DNA from: Methanocorpusculum petauri
Lineage (GTDB): Archaea > Halobacteriota > Methanomicrobia > Methanomicrobiales > Methanocorpusculaceae
Assembly: GCF_026891975.1 (NCBI RefSeq)
Contig: NZ_JAPTGB010000001.1
Coordinates: forward strand, 62,001-126,000
Direction of reading: 5' to 3'
Length of the DNA: 64,000 nucleotides
The notes beneath the pieces were generated by a model. The model ran no database searches. It was not told the DNA's origin and saw nothing but the letters and a program-made list of their open reading frames with translations. Below are positions 8,067 to 16,839 of the stretch, in pieces (within the stretch, counting starts at the first letter, position 1; each line of letters starts with the position of its first letter). The translations under genes and the position numbers were made by a program.

Positions 8067-9443
8067 TTATTCGAGATACCCGGAGATTTCTCCGAGTATT
8101 TCGTCCATGAGCTGTTTTGCTTCAGCAGGGTCTTTGGACTCGGTATAAACACGGACGAGCGGTTCGGTTCCGGAGGGCCGGATGAGTGCCCATGCGCTGC
8201 CGCGGGTGATACGGATGCCGTCACGGGCATCGATGGGGCATTCTTTGAAGTATTCTTTCATGTGAGAGGTGATCTCTGCGGCACGGCGGGTCTTGCGTTT
8301 TTCCTGATACATGGTGAAGACCGGAAGTTCTGCGATGAGGGCGGAGAGCGGCTGTTTTCGTTCGGCGACAAGGCTGAGCATGGTTGCGGCACTCATGCCG
8401 CCGTCACGGCAGAACTGGTGAGCCGGATAGATAATGCCGCCGTTTCCTTCTCCGCCGATGATGACCGGCTGTCCGGCTTCGATGAGTTTGCGCATGGTGC
8501 GGGCTGCGTAGATGCTGCCGACGACGGTATAGCTGGTGGTACATCCGTGACTGTCGGCGACCGCTTCCACCAGGCCTGAGGTGCTGACCGGAGTTACGAC
8601 GACGCCTCCGGGATGTTTGCGGCAGAAGTAGGAGGTGACAAGACCGAGCGTGATGTTGCCGTCCATGAATGTTCCGTGTTCGTCAACGAAGATGGCGCGG
8701 TCTGCGTCGCCGTCATGGGCGACACCGAATGCGGCGCCGGTTTCGATGACTTTTGCGGAGAGTGGCGCGAGTCCTTCTGCGGTTGGTTCGGGCAGGCGTC
8801 CGGGGAAGGTTCCGTCGAAGGGTTCGTTGATGACGTGAACGGTTGCACCGAGCCGCCGGAGAATTTCCGGGGTTGTTGCGGCTGCCGGGCCGTTTCCGGG
8901 ATCGACGACGACGGTGAGGCCGCGACCGCAGTCTTTGGGGAACTGTGCGACGATTGCACTGATATAGAGTTCACGGGCTTCCGGTTCGGATGTTGCGCTG
9001 CCGAGTTGGTTCCAGGGTGCGGCGACGAACTTTTGGTGAATCATGGTCTGCTCGAGCTGAATGGTTCGCTCGTCACCCATTTCGGTTCCGTCTGCTTCGA
9101 TAATTTTGATGCCGTTGTACTCGGGCGGGTTGTGGGATGCGGTTATCATGACACCGCCGTCGAGGTGATGGTCGAGTACGAGGTACTGGAGGCAGGGAGT
9201 CGGGACGATATCAAAGTCGATGACGTTGCAGCCGCAGGAGAGGAGACCGGCCCGGACGGCGGCGGCGAGGGCGGGTCCGGAAGTGCGGGTGTCACGGCCG
9301 AGGCCGATGGTTTTTCCGGGGCCGAGCATGGTGCCGAATGCTTCTGCGATCTCTAAGGCGAGCCGGGGCGTCATGTCGATGCCGGTTACGCCGCGGACGC
9401 CGTTGGTGCCGAAGTACTGTTTTTGAAGTTTTGCAAGTTCCAT
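8067..9443 (-). CDS. glmM: Phosphoglucosamine / phosphomannomutase (GlmM/ManB family)
   Basis: A 458-residue alpha-D-phosphohexomutase. The phosphoserine loop TASHNPPE (Ser about 103), metal loop DGDADRA, sugar loop GGEGNGG and C-terminal phosphate-binding RPSGTEPLVRVYTE are all present and in order, so it should be active. The N-terminus FGTNGVRGV is typical of archaeal GlmM-type enzymes making glucosamine-1-phosphate for UDP-GlcNAc; phosphomannomutase activity cannot be excluded from sequence. I start at ATG 9443; a TTG two codons earlier is less likely. Confidence 0.93.
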   Translation of the reverse strand: MELAKLQKQYFGTNGVRGVTGIDMTPRLALEIAEAFGTMLGPGKTIGLGRDTRTSGPALAAAVRAGLLSCGCNVIDFDIVPTPCLQYLVLDHHLDGGVMITASHNPPEYNGIKIIEADGTEMGDERTIQLEQTMIHQKFVAAPWNQLGSATSEPEARELYISAIVAQFPKDCGRGLTVVVDPGNGPAAATTPEILRRLGATVHVINEPFDGTFPGRLPEPTAEGLAPLSAKVIETGAAFGVAHDGDADRAIFVDEHGTFMDGNITLGLVTSYFCRKHPGGVVVTPVSTSGLVEAVADSHGCTTSYTVVGSIYAARTMRKLIEAGQPVIIGGEGNGGIIYPAHQFCRDGGMSAATMLSLVAERKQPLSALIAELPVFTMYQEKRKTRRAAEITSHMKEYFKECPIDARDGIRITRGSAWALIRPSGTEPLVRVYTESKDPAEAKQLMDEILGEISGYLE

Positions 9444-9512
9444 AACCAATATTTCCGTGAAGTAGTATTGGCGGGACGGTAGATTATAAATGTCGATAAA
9501 AGAGGATGGGGT

Positions 9513-10091
9513 TTATTCGTCGTCGTCGTCATCATCCGCATCGTCGTCTTCGGTGCCGGTTCCTTTGCGGGTGTTGAGGAGGACGTTTGCGGACTCGCCG
9601 AGCTTTCGCATGATTTCGGTGATTTTGTCTTCGATGTCGAGTTCGTCGTCGATGGCGAGGGAGGTGCCTTCGATCTCTAAGAGGAAGCGGGCGATCTCGC
9701 TGGATTCAAAGAGGATGTCGTCGAGTTCGTCAAGGGTGAAGAATCCGCACATGGCGCCGTAGAAGAAGGTGGCGCCGGATTTTCTGACTTTGCGTTTGAA
9801 GGCGTTCCGCGCCTGGTTGACGGCCTGCGGGCTGTAGGGTTCTTCCATGAAGGGGACGAGTTCGGGGAGGTGCTGGCCGATGAAGGTCATTTCTGCACCG
9901 TACGGGGTTTTGAAGTCGGAGCAGAGCCGGGCTATTGCCCATTCGCGGGCGGTGATGTAGGTACGTTTGCGCAGGAATACGTTGACCTTGCGGTAGGTTG
10001 CGCCGTCAACTTTTTTGAATTTCTGATATTTGTTGATCTCTTCTGTCCGGTCGTCTTCGTCAGGAGTCAGCGGGTACGGGTCAGAGTCCAT
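9513..10091 (-). CDS. Conserved archaeal protein (DUF5806-like), acidic tail
   Basis: A 192-residue soluble protein shared, as I recall, by Methanomicrobia and haloarchaea and catalogued as DUF5806; the name is from memory. Recognisable stretches are TYITAREWAIARLC, GQHLPELVPFM and ATFFYGAMCGFF. The last 20 or so residues are almost entirely Asp and Glu, and the N-terminus is also acidic. No catalytic motif is evident. It is a single gene, downstream of a 430-bp spacer and upstream of glmM on the same strand. Confidence 0.75.
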   Translation of the reverse strand: MDSDPYPLTPDEDDRTEEINKYQKFKKVDGATYRKVNVFLRKRTYITAREWAIARLCSDFKTPYGAEMTFIGQHLPELVPFMEEPYSPQAVNQARNAFKRKVRKSGATFFYGAMCGFFTLDELDDILFESSEIARFLLEIEGTSLAIDDELDIEDKITEIMRKLGESANVLLNTRKGTGTEDDDADDDDDDE

Positions 10092-10525
10092 TGTGTTTGT
10101 ATTGGGAGTTTATCGGTATTGAGGGTTTGGGGGAGTGGTTTTTGCAGGAATTTTTTGTATAGCATTATGTGGTTTATTTCTTGTGCGGATGCGGGGCTTC
10201 GATTGCATGATTGGGGATAGGTGTGATTTTTTTTTTTTCGTGAACTTCTGTATATGTGATCACTGTTTCCGCGAATCGCCTTTCTCTGAAAAAAATCCTC
10301 CTGAAAAAACACCGAAACCTTTTCACGGTATCAGAATGCACATGCCTTCAATGCGGTTCACTTACCGTATCTGAATAAAAATACTTTGACTTTGGTTTTT
10401 CTTGGAGTTACTCTACGTAAAACCCGTGAAAGAATTTCGAAGTACCCAATCAAAATCCCATCAGAGATTCTGAACAGGTTTCGATTTTTGGAGCAAAGCC
10501 CCCGCTTCCTTTTTCCGGAAAAAAG
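10092..10525. other. AT-rich spacer of 434 bp, no gene seen
   Basis: T-rich sequence with runs such as a 10-T stretch near 10228. Only short frames with no family resemblance occur on either strand. It must contain the promoter of the minus-strand gene ending upstream at 10091. I see no repeat, tRNA or riboswitch. Confidence 0.5.
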
Positions 10526-11281
10526 TTACAGCCCGTGTTCCGACAGAATCTTTGCAAATTTTTTCTCCGACAAAATTTCATTCGTAACAAATTCCCCGTC
10601 GTAAAACAGGCTGTAGGATGTGAACGGTGCCGGAGCGTTCTGTGCCTCGGCGGCTGATGTGAACTGAACGGTTCGGAACGAAACACCCCGTTCCTGCGCT
10701 GTCCTCTCAATCAGCGGCACATATTTTGCCGTGAACGGACACTGGTGGCTGTAGTACAGAACGAAACCCTGTTCATCAATATGCGGCTGTTTTGCCGATG
10801 TGGTGAACTGTGGTTTTGGTGCGGATGAGTCGAACGGCAGATAATACAGCTCGTAATATGGTGCGGCAGTATCTGCCGCAGTGAATCCTTTATGACGGAG
10901 AAATTTCGGATCCGCGAGGAATGGCCGTTTTTTATCGCCTGCGAGCATCACCAGTCCGTGCTTTCCCTTTTCTTTGCTGTCCGCAATACACGCCTCCAGC
11001 AGCCGGGTTGCGTAGCCGTGGCCTGCGTACTGCCCGGCAACCCACAGACAGTTGATGTACATATAGCCGTCTGCGGTAACCGGCGCCCACGCAGCTTCCG
11101 CCGGAATATACTCAATAAAACATTTCCCGCGGACGTTTCCCTTCAGAAATACCAGTCCTTCATCCAGCCGGTCACCAAGCCAGTTCTTCTTTGCTGCAAC
11201 CTGACAGTCGTTGTTGTGTGAGATTGCGCAGCAGATGTGTTCAGCTGCCAGGTTGTCTTTTGTCAGTCTCAGAAGATCCAT
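10526..11281 (-). CDS. GNAT acetyltransferase with C-terminal YoaP-type thioredoxin-like domain
   Basis: A 251-residue protein. Residues about 40-150 show the GNAT core, including the acetyl-CoA loop AGQYAGHGYATRLLEAC. The C-terminal third (from HIDEQGFVLYYSHQCPFTAKY) looks like the YoaP domain that follows GNAT domains in a known two-domain family; CPFT resembles a thioredoxin-like site with a single cysteine. The substrate is unknown. I choose ATG 11281, which has AGGTG about 8 bases upstream on the coding strand, over a GTG at 11290. Confidence 0.85.
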   Translation of the reverse strand: MDLLRLTKDNLAAEHICCAISHNNDCQVAAKKNWLGDRLDEGLVFLKGNVRGKCFIEYIPAEAAWAPVTADGYMYINCLWVAGQYAGHGYATRLLEACIADSKEKGKHGLVMLAGDKKRPFLADPKFLRHKGFTAADTAAPYYELYYLPFDSSAPKPQFTTSAKQPHIDEQGFVLYYSHQCPFTAKYVPLIERTAQERGVSFRTVQFTSAAEAQNAPAPFTSYSLFYDGEFVTNEILSEKKFAKILSEHGL

Positions 11282-11290
11282 CTTTTCCAC

Positions 11291-11669
11291 CTAATCTATT
11301 GGTATCACGCCGCATAACTCTGTCGGGCCCGGTCGGGACATCCCGGAAAATCGATCCGCATAGACGGCGTTTGAGCGGACTTCTCCCCGGGGTCCGGGTG
11401 ATTCATCCTCCCCGGGATCGCAATCCCGCAAATCCCTGATTTTGTTATGACCTCTTCTCCTTTCCGAAAAAATTTTCCCGACTGATCTTCCCTTCCGGGG
11501 TTGGGGACTTTAAATTTTTAAAAGTCATAATTTGTAGCTGTTTTCTTATTTTACGCGTTATTCTTCCTTTTCTGTTGTGATCCCAGACCCCCAAAATATT
11601 GCGCATAATGTCTATTATGCGCAAACCTTATCCCTCCTGACCGCGAACAACCTGATCAAGTGAGTGCGC
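11291..11669. other. Spacer between divergent genes, holding the xerA promoter region
   Basis: No coding sequence is convincing here. It holds an AT-rich stretch with inner symmetry at about 11508-11528 (GACTTT ... AAAGTC around TTTAAA), which could be a TATA region, and the dif-like palindrome listed separately at 11598-11625. Confidence 0.5.
11598..11625. repeat. Perfect dif-like palindrome upstream of xerA
   Basis: TTGCGCATAAT (11599-11609) and ATTATGCGCAA (11614-11624) are exact inverted repeats separated by GTCT. Read as a Xer site it has 10-bp arms TTGCGCATAA and TTATGCGCAA around the 6-bp spacer TGTCTA, flanked by A on each side: 28 bp in all, the size of bacterial and archaeal dif sites. 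It ends 45 bases before the xerA start. It could instead be an operator or hairpin in the leader. Confidence 0.7.
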
Positions 11670-12587
11670 ATGGCCCCGCCGAAACGAACCTTCCAGATCT
11701 GGATACCCCGCTACCTCAGCAGTATTGAAACAAAAAATTATTCGGAGAACACCATCGAAGCCTACGGGCGGGTCCTCAGACTTTTTGCCCGCTACAAAAC
11801 CTATCTCGCCGAGCATGACGGAGATACGCCGGAGAATACCGGGGTTCTCGCAAATCTCGGCATGGGTGCGGATGTGGATGCGGATGCGTATGAGATCAGT
11901 GATTTTTTCACGATGATCCGCAATGAGCGCCATCTCAAACCGGCAAGTCTGCATCAGTACGATTCCGCCCTCAGTTCCTTTTACCGGCATTTAATTGCGC
12001 AGAATGTTGTTGATGCTAATCCGATGAGCCGCGTTGAGCGGCCGAAGATTAAAGACCGCGAACTGAAGTATCTCCGGCACAAAGAGGTTATGGCGTTCAT
12101 TGCTTCTCTTACGAATCCCCGGGATGCTCTCTTAATTCGAACGATTTACGCAACCGGTATGCGTGTTTCGGAGCTTTGCGGTCTGCGTGCCGAGCATATC
12201 AGTTTTGAGGAGCAGACGATCCGCGTGCGGGGAAAGGGGGGGAAAATCCGGATTGTGTTCTGCGATCCGGATACGCTTTCCATGATCCGGCAGCATCTCG
12301 ACGGCCGGGCTGAAGGTCCGGTCTTTTTGGGGAACCGCGGTCACGCCATTTCGCCCCGGACGGTGCAGCATATTTTTCATCTCTATGCGCCGCCGGGTAT
12401 TACGCCGCATAAAATCCGGCACAGTTATGCGAGTGAACTCTACAAGCGTTCGCATAATCTCCGGGTGGTGCAGGAGAATCTTGGCCATAATTCCATTCAG
12501 ACGACGGAGATTTACATCCATACGGATCTTGATGAACGCAGAAAGGCGTATCAGGAGTACTTCCCGCTGGCAGCCGGCGGGGAGTGA
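11670..12587 (+). CDS. xerA: Tyrosine recombinase XerA
   Basis: A 305-residue site-specific recombinase with an N-terminal SAM-like core-binding domain (about residues 1-110) and a complete catalytic domain. Visible residues are Arg about 165 in GMRVSEL, the beta-hairpin Lys in GKGGKIR, HKIR (His 247, Arg 250), His 273 in LGHNS and the nucleophile Tyr 282 in EIYIHTD. Archaeal XerA resolves chromosome dimers at dif. ATG 11670 is preferred over GTG 11664. The only tyrosine recombinase in the window, it sits 45 bp after a dif-like palindrome and 0.9 kb before a pair of inverted recombinase-type sites, so it could also act there. Confidence 0.93.
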   Translation: MAPPKRTFQIWIPRYLSSIETKNYSENTIEAYGRVLRLFARYKTYLAEHDGDTPENTGVLANLGMGADVDADAYEISDFFTMIRNERHLKPASLHQYDSALSSFYRHLIAQNVVDANPMSRVERPKIKDRELKYLRHKEVMAFIASLTNPRDALLIRTIYATGMRVSELCGLRAEHISFEEQTIRVRGKGGKIRIVFCDPDTLSMIRQHLDGRAEGPVFLGNRGHAISPRTVQHIFHLYAPPGITPHKIRHSYASELYKRSHNLRVVQENLGHNSIQTTEIYIHTDLDERRKAYQEYFPLAAGGE

Positions 12588-12704
12588 TCTCCTTTTTTTC
12601 AATCGAACAACTTCGTTCGCATATGGAATAAACCAAATGATGCTATATGCGAAATTTGATCCTAATCAGAAGAAAGATAACCGGATACTGCAATACACAA
12701 CAGC

Positions 12705-13244
12705 ATGGAATTCTCTTCAGTACTTCTTACTGCGGCAGAGCTTATGGCGGTGTCTGCCCGGACTGCTCCCAAGTCCAAAGGTTCGGATGTCATTGAGATC
12801 AGAGTTCTCGGTCCTGATCAGCTTGAACCGCTTGCCGTGGAGATGGAGGAAATTTCTTCTGTAACCGGGATGAAATTTTTTCTCCGTGATGCGGGGAATG
12901 TCCGGCAGAGCGGTGCGTGTCTGTTGATCGGTGTGGATGGGTTGTCTACGCTCGGTCTGAACTGCGGGGCGTGCGGTCATGCTACGTGTGCGGAGATGAA
13001 GGCTTCGGTGGATATTGCTCCTGCGGATTCTCTGTATAAAGGTCCGGTCTGTGCTCTGCGGTCAACTGATCTGGGTATTGCGGTCGGGTCTGCGGTGAAG
13101 ACGGCGTCGATGCTGAATGTGGACAGCCGGGTTATGTTTTCCGCCGGGACTGCGGCGATAGCGCTCGGGCTTCTGCCGGGTTCGTCGATGGCGTTCGGGA
13201 TTCCGTTGTCGGTGACGGGGAAGAGTCCGTTCTTTGACCGGTGA
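12705..13244 (+). CDS. DUF2148 ferredoxin-domain protein
   Basis: A 179-residue soluble protein of the family described as uncharacterised proteins containing a ferredoxin domain. The cysteine cluster NCGACGHATC (around residues 86-95) plus a later Cys in GPVCAL is consistent with an iron-sulfur site. The C-terminal half is rich in Gly, Ala and Ser and includes DLGIAVGSAVKTAS. No partner gene is visible; it lies between xerA and the surface-protein locus. The coding strand is richer in G and T than most neighbours. Confidence 0.8.
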   Translation: MEFSSVLLTAAELMAVSARTAPKSKGSDVIEIRVLGPDQLEPLAVEMEEISSVTGMKFFLRDAGNVRQSGACLLIGVDGLSTLGLNCGACGHATCAEMKASVDIAPADSLYKGPVCALRSTDLGIAVGSAVKTASMLNVDSRVMFSAGTAAIALGLLPGSSMAFGIPLSVTGKSPFFDR

Positions 13245-13271
13245 TGTTGGGATCGGCGGGTTTGTAATTTT

Positions 13272-13521
13272 GTAACCGATGGGTGCGGTTACAAATTCGT
13301 CCTTTTTCTTTGGTTTGTTTTTGATTCAAAAGTGTTTTTGGAATTTTTTTATTTTTGTAACCGGTGGTTTGGTACTGTACTGTGAGTTTTTGTCAGATTC
13401 TTGTACACAGTACGATTTTTGCGGTTACAGCGGTTACAGGTTTGCGGATGTCTTTGGATTTTTGTTTGTTTTTGATTTCCGGTATTTTTCTTGAGATTTT
13501 TGTAACCGGTATGCCGGTTAC
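13272..13521. promoter_or_regulatory. Cluster of seven GTAACCG / CGGTTAC elements
   Basis: Exact copies lie at 13272, 13286 (inverted pair, 7 bp apart), 13357, 13422, 13431, 13502 and 13515 (inverted pair, 6 bp apart). They fill the 260 bp between the DUF2148 gene and the inverted-site pair upstream of the surface-protein gene. They may bind a regulator or a recombination accessory protein; the function is unknown. Confidence 0.45.
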
Positions 13522-13531
13522 AGGAGATTGA

Positions 13532-13765
13532 ATCCTGAGCAGATAGGATATCATGTGGTGAGGTGGTGGTTTTGGATCTCTTGCAGGTATTTTGCGTATG
13601 TCCGAGAGGTACCGGTTGATCTTTGTGAATTTGATGCGCGTGGTTGTCTTTCCGATTTGATACTGTTATAGCACTTTTTTGCAGAGTATGTTCAGTTCCG
13701 ACTATCTTCAGTGGGATGAGATACTTTTATTATTGATGCTGTATTATATCCTATCTGCTTAGGAT
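13532..13765. repeat. Inverted recombinase-type sites flanking a possible invertible promoter (locus 1)
   Basis: The downstream site (13744-13769) has left arm TTATATCCTA, spacer TCTGCT and right arm TAGGATGTAA. The upstream site, read on the minus strand, has arm TGATATCCTA, the same spacer TCTGCT, and CAGGAT. The two sites are in inverted orientation around about 190 bp containing a TATA-like CTTTTATTAT at 13724. The surface-protein start is 63 bp beyond the downstream site. A second pair with the same arms but a different spacer precedes the surface gene at 49710. Confidence 0.65.
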
Positions 13766-13828
13766 GTAACGGGCTCCCCACGTTGTGGTTTTCCGCTGCG
13801 TATCTGTTTTGTCCTGAGGAGGAGTTTC

Positions 13829-16654
13829 ATGAGTTTACGTAAGTACGGGACGTTCTGTCCCAAAGATGATGCAGCGAAGCTGCTGCGGCGCGGTGTGGTG
13901 CTGCTCGCGGCTCTGCTGCTGGTGTGTACGCTGATGGTGGGAGCTGTCAGTGCAACCGATTGGAAAGATCACATTAATTCTACGTGGTATAGTAGTCACA
14001 GCGGTGATGCAACCGACTACTACATCTACGACAATGCAAGTTTTGCCGCGTTTGCGAAGAATGTTACCGATGATGGAACGGATTTTAATACAAAAACTGT
14101 CAAGCTGATGGCAGATATTGATCTGGCCGCACACAACTGGACGGCAATCGGCACAGAAGACCACTCGTTCAAAGGAACCTTCGACGGAGGCAACCACATC
14201 ATCAGTAACGTGACGGTCTATGCTCCGGATACAGAGAATCAGGGCCTGTTTGGGTATAGTGCTAGTCCGGCAGTTCTGAAAAATATCAAGATCCAGAATG
14301 CCATTGTGGTTGGGCAATCACAAGTTGGTGCACTGGCAGGATCTCCATATACCGGTACGGTTGAAAATTGTCATGTTTCCGGGTTCATTCAGGTAACCGG
14401 TAACTATCAGGTCGGCGGACTCGGTGGATATTCCTATGCAAAAATTAGCAATTGCAGTGTTAAAGGAGATACGGGAAGTTTTGTAAAAGGTGTTTACACA
14501 GGAAATAATTTAGAAGGCGATGCCGTAGGTGGCCTGATTGGTTACCGTGCAGAAGGAGATATTACGACATTCAACTGCTCTGCTGCTATCTCTGTGTCCG
14601 GCACCCGGAAAGTGGGTGGTCTCATTGGACATCTTCAGTATGGAAACACCGTCACTGGTTGTACTGCCGAGGGAACTGTAGAACTGCTATATGTTCCTGG
14701 ATATGATCCTGGTAATACATTATCAGCAGGTGCATTATTTGGGGATGTTCATCCGATATATGTGAATAAAGACGGTAGTAAACAAATAACCAAGATTGAA
14801 GACTCTACTGCAAGCGGCATCATATCTCTCCCAGATGAGCTAGATGAAGCTACCGTTTCCATCGGATTAATCGGAGCTACACGGAGTGGTAGTGATTACA
14901 ACAAACAGGATGATCTTACCACCCTGGGCGAAAACGTCAAAGACACAACCTATGAGATCTCCGCCGATGAGTTGCAGAAACTTGTTGATACAGGATACAT
15001 GAAGACCGCCGGTATTGGAACGGTCACGACTGATTCATCTTCAGATGCGTATACTCTCCTGATTCCGGAAACATCTGCGGAAGGCGTGACATGGAGCAAG
15101 AACAGCGACGGTAGCTATAATCTGACGATCTCAAAGAGTGGCATCTACAAGATCATGCAGAGTTTTTCCCTTGCTAAAATGGTTGTAAACGCAGAAGACA
15201 CGACCATTGACGGAAGTGCAGACGCTGGTGTAGTCATCACCGTTGTTGACACTGTCCCCACAACTGGCAGTGACTACGGTCTTATCAATCTCGATAATAA
15301 GAACACAACACTTACCAACATCAACATCACTGCCAGTGAAAACACAGATTTCACACTCCATCAGGGTAAAATTGTGCATTTGGCTGGGGAAAAAAGTAAA
15401 TTGACCAACAGTATCCTCGATCTCTCCAATGCAAAAACAACATCGATTCCAAGTAGGACATCGTTCATGACTGTTGTTGCTCAGGGTACGAATGCAGAAG
15501 TATCCGGTACCACGATCAAGGCAGGAAACGCCAAAGAGGGCTACAGCAGCAGTCAGTGTATTGTAGTTATCGGTGCGGACATACAAATCACTGGAAACAC
15601 GCTGATACCCGGAAATTCCGCTCAGTATAAGGGAACGGAGTCTTCTGAAGCAGTATCCTCAGGAAGTGTAGGTGTCCGGCTGAATGGCGGAGCAAATAAT
15701 GTAGTAATTAGCGGTAACACCTTTATCTCCACGCAAGGGGATGCTTCGATGAACAACGGTATCTCCATTGACGGCGTGACAAATGCAGTCACCGTTACCG
15801 CAAACAACAACAAGTTCACGCTTTCCAATACTCGCGTCCTTCGCGAAGAAGGAAAGAAAGGAGATGTCGGCGGTTTCGGGAATGCCCTCTACATCAACCC
15901 GGGTGCAGACAGTATTGAAATCACTCTGAACGTAAAAGGAAACATAGTCGAAAGCGGAACCAACTTCCTCTACCTTGATGACGACAACGGCGCACGGACG
16001 GCCGGATACACCGTGAAAGGAACGATCGACGGAAACGACTATCACCCGATCACGGGTGCAAACATCCATACAAAAGAACCTGATGAGGGTTCATTCTCCT
16101 TCGCAGTAACAATGGATGGACTTGACGTGAAAGCCAACAACTACGAGAAGGGGGAAGACCCGAACCCGCCAAAACCCGTCGTCCCCTCCACCTCTTCCTC
16201 CGGTGACGGCAACATGAACAACGCCTTCCGTGTCCTCTTCGACACCCAGGGCGGCAGTTACGTCAGCCCCGCCACCGGCCTCTCCTACGGCGACCGCGTA
16301 GCAGAACCCGCCAACCCCGTCAAAGACGGCTACACCTTCGGCGGCTGGTACAAAGACGCAGCATGCACCCAAAGCTGGAGCTTCAGCGACAGCATCCCGG
16401 GCGACATGACCCTCTACGCCAAGTGGACCTCAACGTCCGGCACCGAAGCAACCGCCTCGGCAACCGCCCAGACGACCGCCAAAGCGACCCCGGCAGCCAC
16501 GCAGGCGCAGAGCGGCACATCCGCCGCCACCGCAGCACCGGTGTCCACCACCGCCGCAGGCGCACAGCCCACCTTAACGCAGGCACCCGCCCCGGTACTT
16601 GGCGGACTCCTCGGACTCCTCGCCGCGGGCATCCTGCTCAGAAGAAGAGAGTAA
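13829..16654 (+). CDS. Large surface protein (adhesin-like), beta-helix plus Listeria-Bacteroides repeat
   Basis: A 941-residue secreted protein. Signal peptide: residues about 20-45 (VVLLAALLLVCTLMVGAVSA). Residues 60-330 show GLUG-like units (GLFGYS, VGGLGGYS, VGGLIGY, VGGLIGHL) and residues 390-780 Asn-rich right-handed beta-helix sequence with many N-x-T/S sequons. Near residue 800 is a Flg_new / Listeria-Bacteroides unit (FDTQGG ... GYTFGGWYKD ... MTLYAKW), then a Thr/Ala linker and the tail QAPAPVLGGLLGLLAAGILLRRR, a sorting-type hydrophobic end. The start has GAGGAGG upstream. Downstream codons from 16140 are GC-rich compared with the body, suggesting a mosaic. The tail and N-terminus recur in the protein at 49710. 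Confidence 0.88.
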   Translation: MSLRKYGTFCPKDDAAKLLRRGVVLLAALLLVCTLMVGAVSATDWKDHINSTWYSSHSGDATDYYIYDNASFAAFAKNVTDDGTDFNTKTVKLMADIDLAAHNWTAIGTEDHSFKGTFDGGNHIISNVTVYAPDTENQGLFGYSASPAVLKNIKIQNAIVVGQSQVGALAGSPYTGTVENCHVSGFIQVTGNYQVGGLGGYSYAKISNCSVKGDTGSFVKGVYTGNNLEGDAVGGLIGYRAEGDITTFNCSAAISVSGTRKVGGLIGHLQYGNTVTGCTAEGTVELLYVPGYDPGNTLSAGALFGDVHPIYVNKDGSKQITKIEDSTASGIISLPDELDEATVSIGLIGATRSGSDYNKQDDLTTLGENVKDTTYEISADELQKLVDTGYMKTAGIGTVTTDSSSDAYTLLIPETSAEGVTWSKNSDGSYNLTISKSGIYKIMQSFSLAKMVVNAEDTTIDGSADAGVVITVVDTVPTTGSDYGLINLDNKNTTLTNINITASENTDFTLHQGKIVHLAGEKSKLTNSILDLSNAKTTSIPSRTSFMTVVAQGTNAEVSGTTIKAGNAKEGYSSSQCIVVIGADIQITGNTLIPGNSAQYKGTESSEAVSSGSVGVRLNGGANNVVISGNTFISTQGDASMNNGISIDGVTNAVTVTANNNKFTLSNTRVLREEGKKGDVGGFGNALYINPGADSIEITLNVKGNIVESGTNFLYLDDDNGARTAGYTVKGTIDGNDYHPITGANIHTKEPDEGSFSFAVTMDGLDVKANNYEKGEDPNPPKPVVPSTSSSGDGNMNNAFRVLFDTQGGSYVSPATGLSYGDRVAEPANPVKDGYTFGGWYKDAACTQSWSFSDSIPGDMTLYAKWTSTSGTEATASATAQTTAKATPAATQAQSGTSAATAAPVSTTAAGAQPTLTQAPAPVLGGLLGLLAAGILLRRRE

Positions 16655-16798
16655 CCCTCTCTTCCGCTTTTTTCCCGCCACTCCGCTTTTTCCGTCAACA
16701 ACCCGGACAAAACCAACATCAAAAAATTCCGAATAATGCAACCCGCATTCGATCAGACCACACGAACATATCCGAACACCACCCGGACAACCCAAACT

Positions 16799-16806
16799 CT
16801 TATATC
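16799..16806 (+). promoter_or_regulatory. Likely TATA box for the GHMP/epimerase run
   Basis: CTTATATC lies 41 bases before ATG 16840, fitting an archaeal TATA box with initiation about 25 bases downstream and a very short leader. Confidence 0.45.
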
Positions 16807-16839
16807 TCCTCAGACATCACCTAAACCCCGGTATAACCT

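Noticed and set aside
13272-13521. CRISPR-like array
   Set aside because: Repeats are only 7 bp, irregularly spaced and in both orientations, with no spacer regularity and no cas genes in the window.
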